The translations under genes and the position numbers were made by a program. From Acidobacteriota bacterium (lineage in GTDB: Bacteria; Acidobacteriota; Terriglobia; Terriglobales; SCQP01): DNA of 64,000 nucleotides. Positions 18,030-25,187 of the stretch are shown here, one piece after another. Numbering within the stretch: position 1 is the first letter of the stretch; the number at the start of each line of letters is the position of its first letter. The notes beneath the pieces are model-generated. The model did not search any database. It worked only from the letters and a program-made list of their open reading frames with translations, and was not told where the DNA came from. The stretch spans positions 31,614 through 95,613 of the forward strand of contig JAKASR010000013.1 of assembly GCA_021818955.1 (NCBI GenBank). Reading direction: 5' to 3'.

Positions 18030-19223
18030 ATGACACCGAGGCGAATTCTATATCTCAATCCTTCCGCTCACCTGGGCGGCGCCGAGCGCAGCCTGGTGGG
18101 GTTGCTGGAAGCGCTCGACCGGCGGGCGTTCGAGCCTCTGGCGGCGCTGGGCCATCACGGCCTGCTGGAAAATGCCTTGCGCCGACTGGGCATCGCCTGC
18201 GAGGTTTGGCCCTGGCCCCCGGCGTTGTTGCGCTACGGCCGCTATCATGCCAACTCCGCCGCCGCGAAAATTTCGGCGCTGGCGCAATTGCCGTCCTATG
18301 CCGTGCGCGTCCGCGCCCGCGCCCGCGCGCTCGCACCGCTCGCGCTGGTGCACAGCAATGGCATTAAAAGTCACTTGCTGGGCGCCTGGATCAAAGGCGG
18401 CGCGAAGCTTTTATGGCATGTGCGCGATTTTCCGCCGGCCGGCGAGGCCGGACGCCTGCTGGGTGCGGCCGCAAGGCGCGCCGATGGCGTCGTCGCCAAC
18501 TCTTACGCGGTGGCGCAGGCCTGGAAGGCGCGCTATCCGCGCCTCGGCGGCCGCATCGAAGTGGCGCACAATGGCGTGAACCTGCCACAGTTTGCCCATG
18601 GCCAGGGTGAATTATTCCGGCAGCGGCATCAACTCTGGCCGGGCGCGCCGCTGGTCGGCATGATCGGCGTCCTGGCGCCCTGGAAGGGGCAGGAAATTTT
18701 TATCCAAGCCGCGCGCCGCGTGCTCGATGTCCGTCCCGATACCCGCTTTCTGATCGTCGGCGACGATGTGTACGACACCGCCGGCCATGGCGGCCGGCGG
18801 CAGGAACTCGAGCGCATGGCCGCCGGGCTGGGCTTGAGCGATGCGCTGCGGTTTACCGGTTTTGTTGATGAGGAAATTGCCGATGCTTATGCCGCGCTGG
18901 ATCTGGCGGTGCACGCCTCCACCCGCCCCGAGCCTTTCGGCAGGGTCGTGATCGAAGCCATGGCGGCGGGCAAGCCCATCATTGCCGCCGATGATGGCGG
19001 CGTGCCGGAAATCATTCGCCATGGCGAAAACGGCTGGCTTACCCCGCCGGGCGATGTCGAAGCACTGGCGCTGGCCATCCTTAAACTGCTCGAGGACCAG
19101 GATTTACGAGCTAAGCTAGCCGGCCGGGCAAAGTCGGATGTAAAACTGAATTACTCCGCTGAGTCACACGCATTACGAATTCAAGCTATATATAACAAAA
19201 TAATTGGCGGGACTCCTGTATAG
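18030..19223 (+). CDS. GT4-family glycosyltransferase 7
   Basis: A 397-residue GT-B protein. It begins MTPRRILYLNPSAHLGGAERSLVGLLEAL, has VHSNGIKSHLLG and LLWHVRDFP, then VAHNGVNLPQF, and in the donor domain MIGVLAPWKGQEIFIQAA and EPFGRVVIEAMAAGKPIIAADDGGVPEII. It is the most canonical member of the set. The last 100 bases become less GC-rich, ending SAESHALRIQAIYNKIIGG, and the plus-strand glycosyltransferase run ends here. Confidence 0.88.
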   Translation: MTPRRILYLNPSAHLGGAERSLVGLLEALDRRAFEPLAALGHHGLLENALRRLGIACEVWPWPPALLRYGRYHANSAAAKISALAQLPSYAVRVRARARALAPLALVHSNGIKSHLLGAWIKGGAKLLWHVRDFPPAGEAGRLLGAAARRADGVVANSYAVAQAWKARYPRLGGRIEVAHNGVNLPQFAHGQGELFRQRHQLWPGAPLVGMIGVLAPWKGQEIFIQAARRVLDVRPDTRFLIVGDDVYDTAGHGGRRQELERMAAGLGLSDALRFTGFVDEEIADAYAALDLAVHASTRPEPFGRVVIEAMAAGKPIIAADDGGVPEIIRHGENGWLTPPGDVEALALAILKLLEDQDLRAKLAGRAKSDVKLNYSAESHALRIQAIYNKIIGGTPV

Positions 19224-19434
19224 CTTCCAGGAATTACTATATGCATCGCCTCTGCATGGCCATTACTGGCCGGTTCAACTCATAAATGGACCTTCGCGCG
19301 ATCCTTTTTTCCAGTGGCAGTCTTGTTGCTGGCTCGACGGCCCTCATCAATCCGCCAGAATACTTGATTAAAATCAGCTTTATTGCCAGAATAAAATCCA
19401 TCGGGATAATGCCGTGAGGTTCGGAAATGAGTCC

Positions 19435-19776
19435 ATGCAACTGTTTTTAAGCATGCTTTTCGTAACCGGTATCGTCGCCATGCCGCCCAGGCCGGCGAAC
19501 CGGAGCATGATAGTCGTGCCCGCCGCCTGGCTGCAAATGGCAAAGCCGGTCAATACCCCGCCGGGTTTCAATCATCCCCAGCCTTATGGCTTCGGCGGCT
19601 CGGGCAACTCGCAATCCGGCGCCAACCAGTCCGGGCTCAAAAAACACGTTGAGACATCTTCTTGTAATAATGGCCAGCCGCATCAACAGACGCCGGAATC
19701 CCCCACTTGGGCGCTGGGCCTGCTCGGTCTGGCCGCCGCCGGCGTAGCTTATAAACTCAAGCCCCGGCAAAATTGA
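19435..19776 (+). CDS. Small exported protein with PEP-CTERM-like tail, copy 1
   Basis: About 113 residues from ATG 19435 (GTG 19414 is in frame). The N-terminus MQLFLSMLFVTGIVAM is hydrophobic like a signal segment, and the middle is low-complexity, rich in Pro, Gly, Asn and Ser (FGGSGNSQSGANQSG). The C-terminus has a PESPTWALG motif, a hydrophobic helix LLGLAAAGVAY, and a basic end KLKPRQN. That three-part arrangement is the exosortase recognition signal, although the usual P-E-P is P-E-S-P here. An exosortase gene lies 5 kb away. Between the two copies most changes are at third positions and one 9-base indel keeps frame, supporting real coding. Function unknown; probably a surface or matrix protein. 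Confidence 0.65.
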   Translation: MQLFLSMLFVTGIVAMPPRPANRSMIVVPAAWLQMAKPVNTPPGFNHPQPYGFGGSGNSQSGANQSGLKKHVETSSCNNGQPHQQTPESPTWALGLLGLAAAGVAYKLKPRQN

Positions 19777-20009
19777 GCGGCCGCGCCGCTTCTCCAGCGA
19801 CAGTCTTGTTGCTGGCTCGACGGCCCTCATCAATCCGCCAGAATGCTCCCGAAAAAGCTGAATATTGGAGGCTTGATGAGTGTGCCGGGCGCGGATTCGT
19901 CAGCCTGCGGCCGTATGCATTACCCGTAAAAGATTAACTTGATTAAAATCGGCTTTATTGTCAGGATAAGGTCCATCCGGGTAATGCAGTGAGGTTCGGA
20001 AGTGAGTCC

Positions 20010-20342
20010 ATGCAACTGTTTTTAAGCATGCTTTTCGTAACCGGCATTGCCGCCATGCCACACAGGCCGGCGAACCGGAGCATGATAGTCGTGCCCGCCG
20101 CCTGGCTGCAAATGGCAAAGCCGGTCAATACCCCGCCTGGTTTCACCCATCCCCAGCCCTATGGCTTCGGCGGCTCGGGCAACTCGCAATCCGGCGCCAA
20201 CCAGTCCGGGCTCAAAAAACACGTTGAGAGCCCGGGATGTAATATTGGTCACCCGACGCCGGAATCCCCCACTTGGGCGCTGGGCCTGCTCGGTCTGGCC
20301 GCCGCCGGCGTAGCTTATAAACTCAAGTCCCGGAAAAATTGA
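20010..20342 (+). CDS. Small exported protein with PEP-CTERM-like tail, copy 2
   Basis: A paralogue of the preceding gene, about 110 residues, with the same hydrophobic start, Gly/Ser/Asn-rich middle and PESPTWALG tail ending YKLKSRKN. It lacks three residues of copy 1 just before the tail (in-frame deletion) and differs mostly by synonymous or conservative changes. It carries one conserved cysteine before the tail. A strong hairpin terminator follows at 20371. Presumed exosortase substrate by proximity and motif. Confidence 0.65.
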   Translation: MQLFLSMLFVTGIAAMPHRPANRSMIVVPAAWLQMAKPVNTPPGFTHPQPYGFGGSGNSQSGANQSGLKKHVESPGCNIGHPTPESPTWALGLLGLAAAGVAYKLKSRKN

Positions 20343-20370
20343 GCGGCCGAGCCGCTTGCGGCAGGGAAAA

Positions 20371-20408
20371 AAGCTCGCGCGCCAACCGGTGCGCGAGCTT
20401 TTCATTTT
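20371..20408. terminator. Strong bidirectional intrinsic terminator
   Basis: AAGCTCGCGC and GCGCGAGCTT form a perfect 10-bp stem around a ten-base loop, with TTTTCATTTT after it and AAAAAA before it. It separates the plus-strand small gene from the convergent minus-strand FecR-like gene. Confidence 0.85.
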
Positions 20409-20410
20409 GC

Positions 20411-20506
20411 GGCGCGGCCGCTTTTACTTTTAGGCGCTGACGCTCGCCCAATTTCTCCGCCATTGCTTCGGACGAAAACCGCTGCCCGACTCGGCCGTTA
20501 ACGCTT
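20411..20506 (+). repeat. Dispersed repeat, internally deleted copy
   Basis: The left end GCGGCCGCTTTTACTTTTAG and the right end GACTCGGCCGTTAACGCTT are joined with the GTCCGG hairpin section missing. It sits between the terminator and the FecR-like gene. Confidence 0.75.
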
Positions 20507-20550
20507 TATGTGTCGGAATCCGCAATGCGGGCCGGCCCTGCCGCTAAAGC

Positions 20551-21210
20551 TTAATGCGATTGGCTGTTGGTTTGCTCGCTGGTGGTTGTGCTGGGCGCCG
20601 GGAATTGGGAATTTGCGTTCGAACTCGTGGCCACATATTGAATACTACTGGAGGTCACCTGCACGGCCTGTCCGGCATGCAAACTCGCCTGCGAGGCCGA
20701 ACCGGCCGTGGCCGAACCGGCCCCGGCCGATCCCAGGCTTTTAACGCTAGAATTGCCGGAAACCTGTTGCACCCCCGATTGCTGGCAACCCTGGGCGCTG
20801 ACGGTCACGATGGTTTCACTGTTTTGCGGGGTCACCATCGAAGTGCAGGTTTCGACCGGCACGGTGCCTTGGGTCTGGACCGCGCCTTGGATCAGGTTCA
20901 CTTGCGGCCCGGCGCTGTTGGTCACGACCGTGGTCTGGGTCTGCTGGCCCAATTGCACAACCCCGCCGTTTTCTCCGGTGCTGACCAAGGTGGCGGTGCC
21001 GCCGGAAATAGTGGTGACGTTCTCGCCGGGAAGCACCGCGGTGCCGGGCAGCAGCGGCTGGCCATTCATTACCGCGCCGCTCGTGTTCGAGCCGACGATA
21101 AAACCGCCGGGGCCGGCATTGGAACTCGCGGCGGTTTGTCCCGTTTGTTGCGCGCCCAAAGCCAGGGCCAGAAAAAGCGGCAGCCCGGCCGCCATCATAT
21201 GTCGCTTCAT
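20551..21210 (-). CDS. Secreted FecR-like Ser/Gln-rich protein
   Basis: About 219 residues from ATG 21210, following a GG-rich stretch; the frame is open upstream to 21342 without similarity. The signal peptide MKRHMMAAGLPLFLALALGAQQ is clear. Residues 30-100 resemble the FecR fold: GTAVLPGENVTTISGGTATL followed by GGVVQLGQQTQTTV. Such domains occur in surface glycan and stress proteins. The C-terminal half is Ser/Gly/Ala/Gln-rich (AGAGSATAGSASQASLHAG). No transmembrane or PEP-CTERM tail is present. Its place in the polysaccharide locus suggests an envelope or matrix role. Confidence 0.6.
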   Translation of the reverse strand: MKRHMMAAGLPLFLALALGAQQTGQTAASSNAGPGGFIVGSNTSGAVMNGQPLLPGTAVLPGENVTTISGGTATLVSTGENGGVVQLGQQTQTTVVTNSAGPQVNLIQGAVQTQGTVPVETCTSMVTPQNSETIVTVSAQGCQQSGVQQVSGNSSVKSLGSAGAGSATAGSASQASLHAGQAVQVTSSSIQYVATSSNANSQFPAPSTTTSEQTNSQSH

Positions 21211-21344
21211 GGATATACCCCTGCCAGGCGTCGTGGTCTGCTTCCCCTGGAGAATAACATAAGGCTGAGTTACCTGGCTAAGCGGACGCCGAGAGCAGTG
21301 GCGCAAGCCGGGGAAAAACGTGCTCACGCCTTGCAGGTACAAGC

Positions 21345-21533
21345 AGCGCTAACGGCCGAGTCGGACAGCAGTTTTCGTCCGAAATCGCAGGCCGAAGCGC
21401 GGGATTCCTTTTAGGTCCCGCGCCTATTAACGACGATAAACTTTCGGCATCCATGAGTATTCGCAAAGCGTCCGGTTTCGGCCGGACCTTTGCGAAAGCG
21501 TCGGCGCCTAAAAGTAAAAGCGGCCGAGCCGCC
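21345..21533 (-). repeat. Dispersed repeat, near full-length inverted copy
   Basis: The minus-strand version of the repeat, from AGCGCTAACGGCCGAGTCGG to AAGCGGCCGAGCCGCC. It includes the GTCCGG hairpin, but the GGCAATTTC hairpin is missing. It occupies the gap between the FecR-like and FkbM genes; nothing else is seen there. Confidence 0.8.
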
Positions 21534-21649
21534 TATTTACAATCAGTTACTGCCTGGTATTTCAGTACATCGCGCTTCGCGGCGCAATTAAATTCGGCAT
21601 TGCCGGCGGCCAAAAGCTCGCACCCCTTGCGGTTGCCAGCTTTTGCTTT

Positions 21650-22606
21650 TTAGGCCTTTCCGCCCGGGGCGCGCCCGCGCAGCACGCGCCAGCCACGCGG
21701 GCCCAGGGCGTGCCGCAATCCGAGCAAATCAAGCGTGGCGATCATCGAGGGCGCCAGCCAGCGCCGGCCTGGTCCGGAAGCGGCGACGGACGCCGGCTCC
21801 AGGCGCGGTCCCCAGAAGTTTATTCCCAGCGAGAAGACGGCATAGCCGAAGCTTTCCAGCAATTGTGAGACCGGGTTGGGATATTGCTCCTGGGCTTCGA
21901 AAATAATGTGGCGCACTCGCCGCCCGGCGAGCAGGCCGGTGGCGCCTTCGAGCGCCTGGCGCTCATGTCCTTCGATATCGATTTTCATCACCGCGAACTC
22001 GTCCCGCCCGGTCAGATCATCGAGCCGCGCGGCGGCAACGGTTACAGTTGGTATCCCATCCGGCTCGCCCATGCGGGCGAGATGGGCTAAACCGCGGTTG
22101 GCGGCAAACTCGGGAGGCACGATCAACTGTACCGAGCCTTCGATATTGCTGATGGCGAGTTCATAAGCTTGAACCACCCCGGACAGCCCATTTTTTTCCC
22201 AGCGGCGCAGATTTTCGGCCAGGCAGGCATAGACCGCGGGTTGCGGCTCGAAGGCCAGCACCCGGCCGGCGGCGCCTACCCGGAAAGCCATGAGCGCGGT
22301 CATATAACCGAGATTGGCGCCAAGATCCAGGGCGCGGTCGCCGGGCTCCAGCAGGCGCCATAACGCTTCGCTGACCGGCAAATCGTAAATTCCCAGACAG
22401 TGGATGGCGTGACCGATATCTTCGCGCGGATTTATCTGCAACTCCATGCCCCAGGGCAGTCGAATCAGTCTGGAATCGGGCGCCGGCGGGGAGGCAGGCA
22501 GCAGGCGTTGCAGCAGTTTTTTCGGTTGAAAAAAATATTCCGGCTTCTGCAGCCGCTGGAGAAACGTGTCGTTGCCGCGCACAAAAATTAGTGGGCCATC
22601 GGCCAA
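21650..22606 (-). CDS. FkbM-family methyltransferase
   Basis: A 318-residue SAM-dependent methyltransferase of the FkbM type, which O-methylates sugars or small molecules. Motif I is ALDLGANLGYMTALMAFRVG near residue 93, then VLAFEPQPAVYACLAENL. The FkbM signature VMKIDIEGHERQALEGA lies near residue 205, followed by IIFEAQEQYPN. It begins 27 bases after the wza stop on the same strand, so it is likely the last gene of the kinase-exosortase-export operon. Confidence 0.88.
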   Translation of the reverse strand: MADGPLIFVRGNDTFLQRLQKPEYFFQPKKLLQRLLPASPPAPDSRLIRLPWGMELQINPREDIGHAIHCLGIYDLPVSEALWRLLEPGDRALDLGANLGYMTALMAFRVGAAGRVLAFEPQPAVYACLAENLRRWEKNGLSGVVQAYELAISNIEGSVQLIVPPEFAANRGLAHLARMGEPDGIPTVTVAAARLDDLTGRDEFAVMKIDIEGHERQALEGATGLLAGRRVRHIIFEAQEQYPNPVSQLLESFGYAVFSLGINFWGPRLEPASVAASGPGRRWLAPSMIATLDLLGLRHALGPRGWRVLRGRAPGGKA

Positions 22607-22633
22607 CCCAAGCTTACCGCAAGTTTCAGCGGG

Positions 22634-23638
22634 TTACTTGGCCAACCGGACGCCGAGAGTAGTGGCGCTGGCGGTGGTGAGAATGGTGAGCGCCGCGGTG
22701 AGCGCGGCGTAACTGACGGTTTTCAAGCCATTGGTGGGCACATAAATCACGTCATTGGGACGCAGCGCCATGTCCGCCTGCCGCTGCGCGACGATTTCAG
22801 GCAAATTCAAATGGATGATTTGCAACTTGCCCTGGAAGGAACGCACCAGGATGGTTTTTTCCGGCTTGGCGTTACTCTTCCAGCCGTGCATCAGAGCCAC
22901 CGCCCGCAACACGGTCATGCGATTGTTGAAGTCGATGGGAAAGGCGCCTTGAGCATTGGCGTCGCCGGAAACATAGAATTGGCTGCCATAGGTCACCCGC
23001 ACCTCATCGCCGCCACTCAGCAGGGGGTTATCGGCGGGATTTGAGGAAAACAGCACCTGCTCCGTCAGCAGCTTCCTCGTGCGCAATTGGCCTTGCGGGC
23101 CGGGGGTGGTCAGCAAAATATACCGGCCGGCTTGGGTGGTTAACCCGCTGGCCTGGGTCAGGCACTGGCGCAGGGTGACAGGCATGACGGCTTGCAGCGT
23201 GATCGGCTGCCGCACCGCCCCCAGCACTATAATCGGACGCGATTTCACCGAAACAATCTGGACGAGAACCTTGGGTTGCAGCTCCAGTTGATGCGCTACG
23301 AGCGATTGTTCAATGATCGGCACCAATTGCGCCACGGTTTTCCCGGTGGCCAGTATGGGTTCGGGATCGTACGGGAGATAGATATGCCCATGCAAGCCCA
23401 CCTGCACCTTGCCGGAGAGTTCCTGCGAGCCGAACACGGACACGTTCAAGGTATCACCGCGCCCGACCCGATAGCCGCCGCCAATGGCGCCGGTGGATTT
23501 GGAAGGCGCGAGTTGGGCGGCGAGCGGCACGCTGAGAGTCAGGGCGAACGCGAGCCATGCCAGGCGGGAATAACGCCGCGACTTCATGCCGCTTTTTCCT
23601 CGCGCCCCGGTCGGGCGTCGAATGGCGCAATTCTTCAT
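22634..23638 (-). CDS. Polysaccharide export protein (Wza/EpsA-like, Poly_export + SLBB)
   Basis: A periplasmic/outer-membrane export channel protein. After an N-terminal signal (MKSRRYSRLAWLAFALTLSVPLAAQ) comes the polysaccharide export domain YRVGRGDTLNVSVFGSQELSG and IYLPYDPEP, and then an SLBB-like domain with PIIVLGAVRQPITL and QFYVSGDANAQGAFPIDF. A C-terminal hydrophobic helix ends the protein. I give the start at 23638 because it overlaps the EpsI stop as ATGA with a GAGGAG upstream; ATG 23587 would start exactly at the signal peptide and is nearly as good. Confidence 0.8.
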   Translation of the reverse strand: MKNCAIRRPTGARGKSGMKSRRYSRLAWLAFALTLSVPLAAQLAPSKSTGAIGGGYRVGRGDTLNVSVFGSQELSGKVQVGLHGHIYLPYDPEPILATGKTVAQLVPIIEQSLVAHQLELQPKVLVQIVSVKSRPIIVLGAVRQPITLQAVMPVTLRQCLTQASGLTTQAGRYILLTTPGPQGQLRTRKLLTEQVLFSSNPADNPLLSGGDEVRVTYGSQFYVSGDANAQGAFPIDFNNRMTVLRAVALMHGWKSNAKPEKTILVRSFQGKLQIIHLNLPEIVAQRQADMALRPNDVIYVPTNGLKTVSYAALTAALTILTTASATTLGVRLAK

Positions 23639-24309
23639 GAAGGATTCTCCTCGCGAGCCAGGCACGCGTTGAGAGGCGCCGGGCTCCAGGCTTGAATGAA
23701 ATCGGATAATTGGCGGTCGAACCAGGCCAGGGCGGGGGACGGCGAAGCCGCGCCGGAGGGTAGTAAAACGGAAACATGTACGGCCACGGTGGGGCGATAC
23801 GGCGCCCGCCATCCGGCAAGCCAAAGCTGGAACGGACCGTCGAAACAGTGCCCCGGCTGGCAGCGCATGGTCGCCTCCAACCAGCGGTTTTGCTGCTGAT
23901 CTTGCATTGCGGCCACCGCAAACTGCCGATACCCGCCGGCCGAACGGAACGAACGCTGGTGGCGCTGCAGCACGGTGTAGCCTTCCAGGCGATAGCTTTG
24001 CAGCCAAGGGTGCCAGGCGCGCGGTCCCACGCCGTAGGTCAAATAGATTTGCGCCTGGGGTGCGGCCGGCCGCGGTTTCGTCCCGCCGATTGGCCTGGCG
24101 GCCGGCCGCGCATAAGCGGCCCAAATATCCATACCGCCCATCACCGGCCGGAACTCGCGCCGCATTTGCCGATAGTGGCCGATTTGGGCTGGGAGCGCGG
24201 TGGTTTCCAGACAGGCCTCCAGGCGCGGCGAAACCGGCCGAACCTGGCGCGCCGGCCAAAAGGCCAACGCCGCCGCCATGCCCCCCAGGATCGCCAGCTT
24301 GATTCTCAT
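23635..24309 (-). CDS. epsI: EpsI-type exosortase-associated protein
   Basis: About 224 residues, from ATG 24309, which overlaps the exosortase stop (ATGA). It has a membrane-anchor start MRIKLAILGGMAAALAFWPA followed by a DUF3485/EpsI-like periplasmic domain: IYLTYGVGPRAWHPWLQSYR, then EGYTVLQRH and an AVHVSVLLPSG strand. EpsI is usually fused to or coupled with an exosortase and needed for exopolysaccharide export. An upstream extension to 24420 is not counted because it is translated exosortase sequence. It overlaps the next gene by 4 bp. Confidence 0.75.
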   Translation of the reverse strand: MRIKLAILGGMAAALAFWPARQVRPVSPRLEACLETTALPAQIGHYRQMRREFRPVMGGMDIWAAYARPAARPIGGTKPRPAAPQAQIYLTYGVGPRAWHPWLQSYRLEGYTVLQRHQRSFRSAGGYRQFAVAAMQDQQQNRWLEATMRCQPGHCFDGPFQLWLAGWRAPYRPTVAVHVSVLLPSGAASPSPALAWFDRQLSDFIQAWSPAPLNACLAREENPS

Positions 24310-25187
24310 TCCGCGGCTCCTGCCGCCGCGCCGGCAGCTAGCGGCTTGACCGGCGCTGGCTGCAACCGCAGCACCAGCAGGAATCCGGTGGCGCCCAGAA
24401 AAAACAACAAGCCGCCCCACAAGTGATCGGCCACATTCTCATAGGGATTCAAGGCCAGCCAATGGCCAGCGGCCAAATGAAAGAGCACCATACCGCTCAA
24501 ACGCAACGCATTCAATCCATACGCCAAGGCTACTCCGGCCGCGGTCATCGCCAGCCATCGCATCCAGGCCAGCCCGCGCCAGTACCCGGCAATCAGGCCG
24601 ATATAGAACAGCGCCACCGCGCTGCGCAAGCCATCGCACTGGTTCGCCAGGTACATCGTCTGATGATTGGAAAACCTCAGGGCGAAACTCTGCCGCACCG
24701 GATGCATTCCCAAAACGCTCGCCAGCGCTTGCGCCAGCCATACCGCCCCATTCTGCAGGCGCACGTCCACGCTGGCGGAGAGGAACATGGGCACCGGATT
24801 CAGCAGCAGCAATAAACCTAATCCGAACCAGGCGCGGCGCCAATCCCGCCAGCCGCGCAGCCAAATCACCAGGCCGCCGACCCCGGCCCAGATCAACAAG
24901 CCGGTCGGTAGCTGCCACCAGCGCGCCCCGGCCAATGCGGCCAGCAGGATGAGCAATCCCCAGAAGCTGCCCGCGCCGGGAGTGGCCCGCTTCCAGGCTC
25001 GCCACACCAGCACCGCGGCGGCGAGCGGCAGCAGCATGCCGATGGAGCGCAGGCCGCTACTGGTCCACCGCCACCAGAGATAACTCCATTGCGCCGGAAA
25101 TCCCAGCCCCAGCACCAGCCCGCAGCCCCCGAGCGCCAGCCCCCACTCGATCCGGCTGGCCTGCGCCTTGCCGGCCGCCGGCGTCAA
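24306..25187 (-). CDS. Exosortase/archaeosortase family protein (EpsH type)
   Basis: A 293-residue polytopic transpeptidase-like membrane protein with about eight helices. The family catalytic triad is present: Cys184 in ANQCDGLRS, Arg229 in NALRLSG and His255 in NVADHLWGG. The last is the usual His helix. Exosortases cut proteins at PEP-CTERM tails and probably anchor the product to the envelope; in EPS loci they also serve EpsI-linked export. The gene overlaps both the tyrosine kinase (25184-25187) and epsI by ATGA overlaps, a tightly coupled chain. The two small PEP-CTERM-like genes at 19.4-20.3 kb are its plausible substrates. Confidence 0.88.
   Translation of the reverse strand: MTPAAGKAQASRIEWGLALGGCGLVLGLGFPAQWSYLWWRWTSSGLRSIGMLLPLAAAVLVWRAWKRATPGAGSFWGLLILLAALAGARWWQLPTGLLIWAGVGGLVIWLRGWRDWRRAWFGLGLLLLLNPVPMFLSASVDVRLQNGAVWLAQALASVLGMHPVRQSFALRFSNHQTMYLANQCDGLRSAVALFYIGLIAGYWRGLAWMRWLAMTAAGVALAYGLNALRLSGMVLFHLAAGHWLALNPYENVADHLWGGLLFFLGATGFLLVLRLQPAPVKPLAAGAAAGAAE

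Larger units (their letters stand above)
19311..20345 (+). repeat. Tandem duplication carrying two paralogous small genes
   Basis: Unit 1 (19311-19793) and unit 2 (19794-20345) are homologous from CCAG(T/C)G(G/A)CAGTCTTGTT through the coding region to GAGCGGCCG. Unit 2 has about 95 extra bases (around 19842-19940) between CCAGAAT and CTTGATTAAAATC. The duplication thus includes promoter region, gene and 3' flank. Confidence 0.85.

Noticed and set aside
20554..21414. Plus-strand 286-residue frame opposite the FecR-like gene
   Set aside because: No start context or motif; the minus strand has a clean signal peptide and FecR-like core.
22634..24259. A 541-residue single frame covering wza and epsI
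   Set aside because: Its first 207 residues lie in the wrong frame of epsI; the true wza start is at 23638 or 23587.
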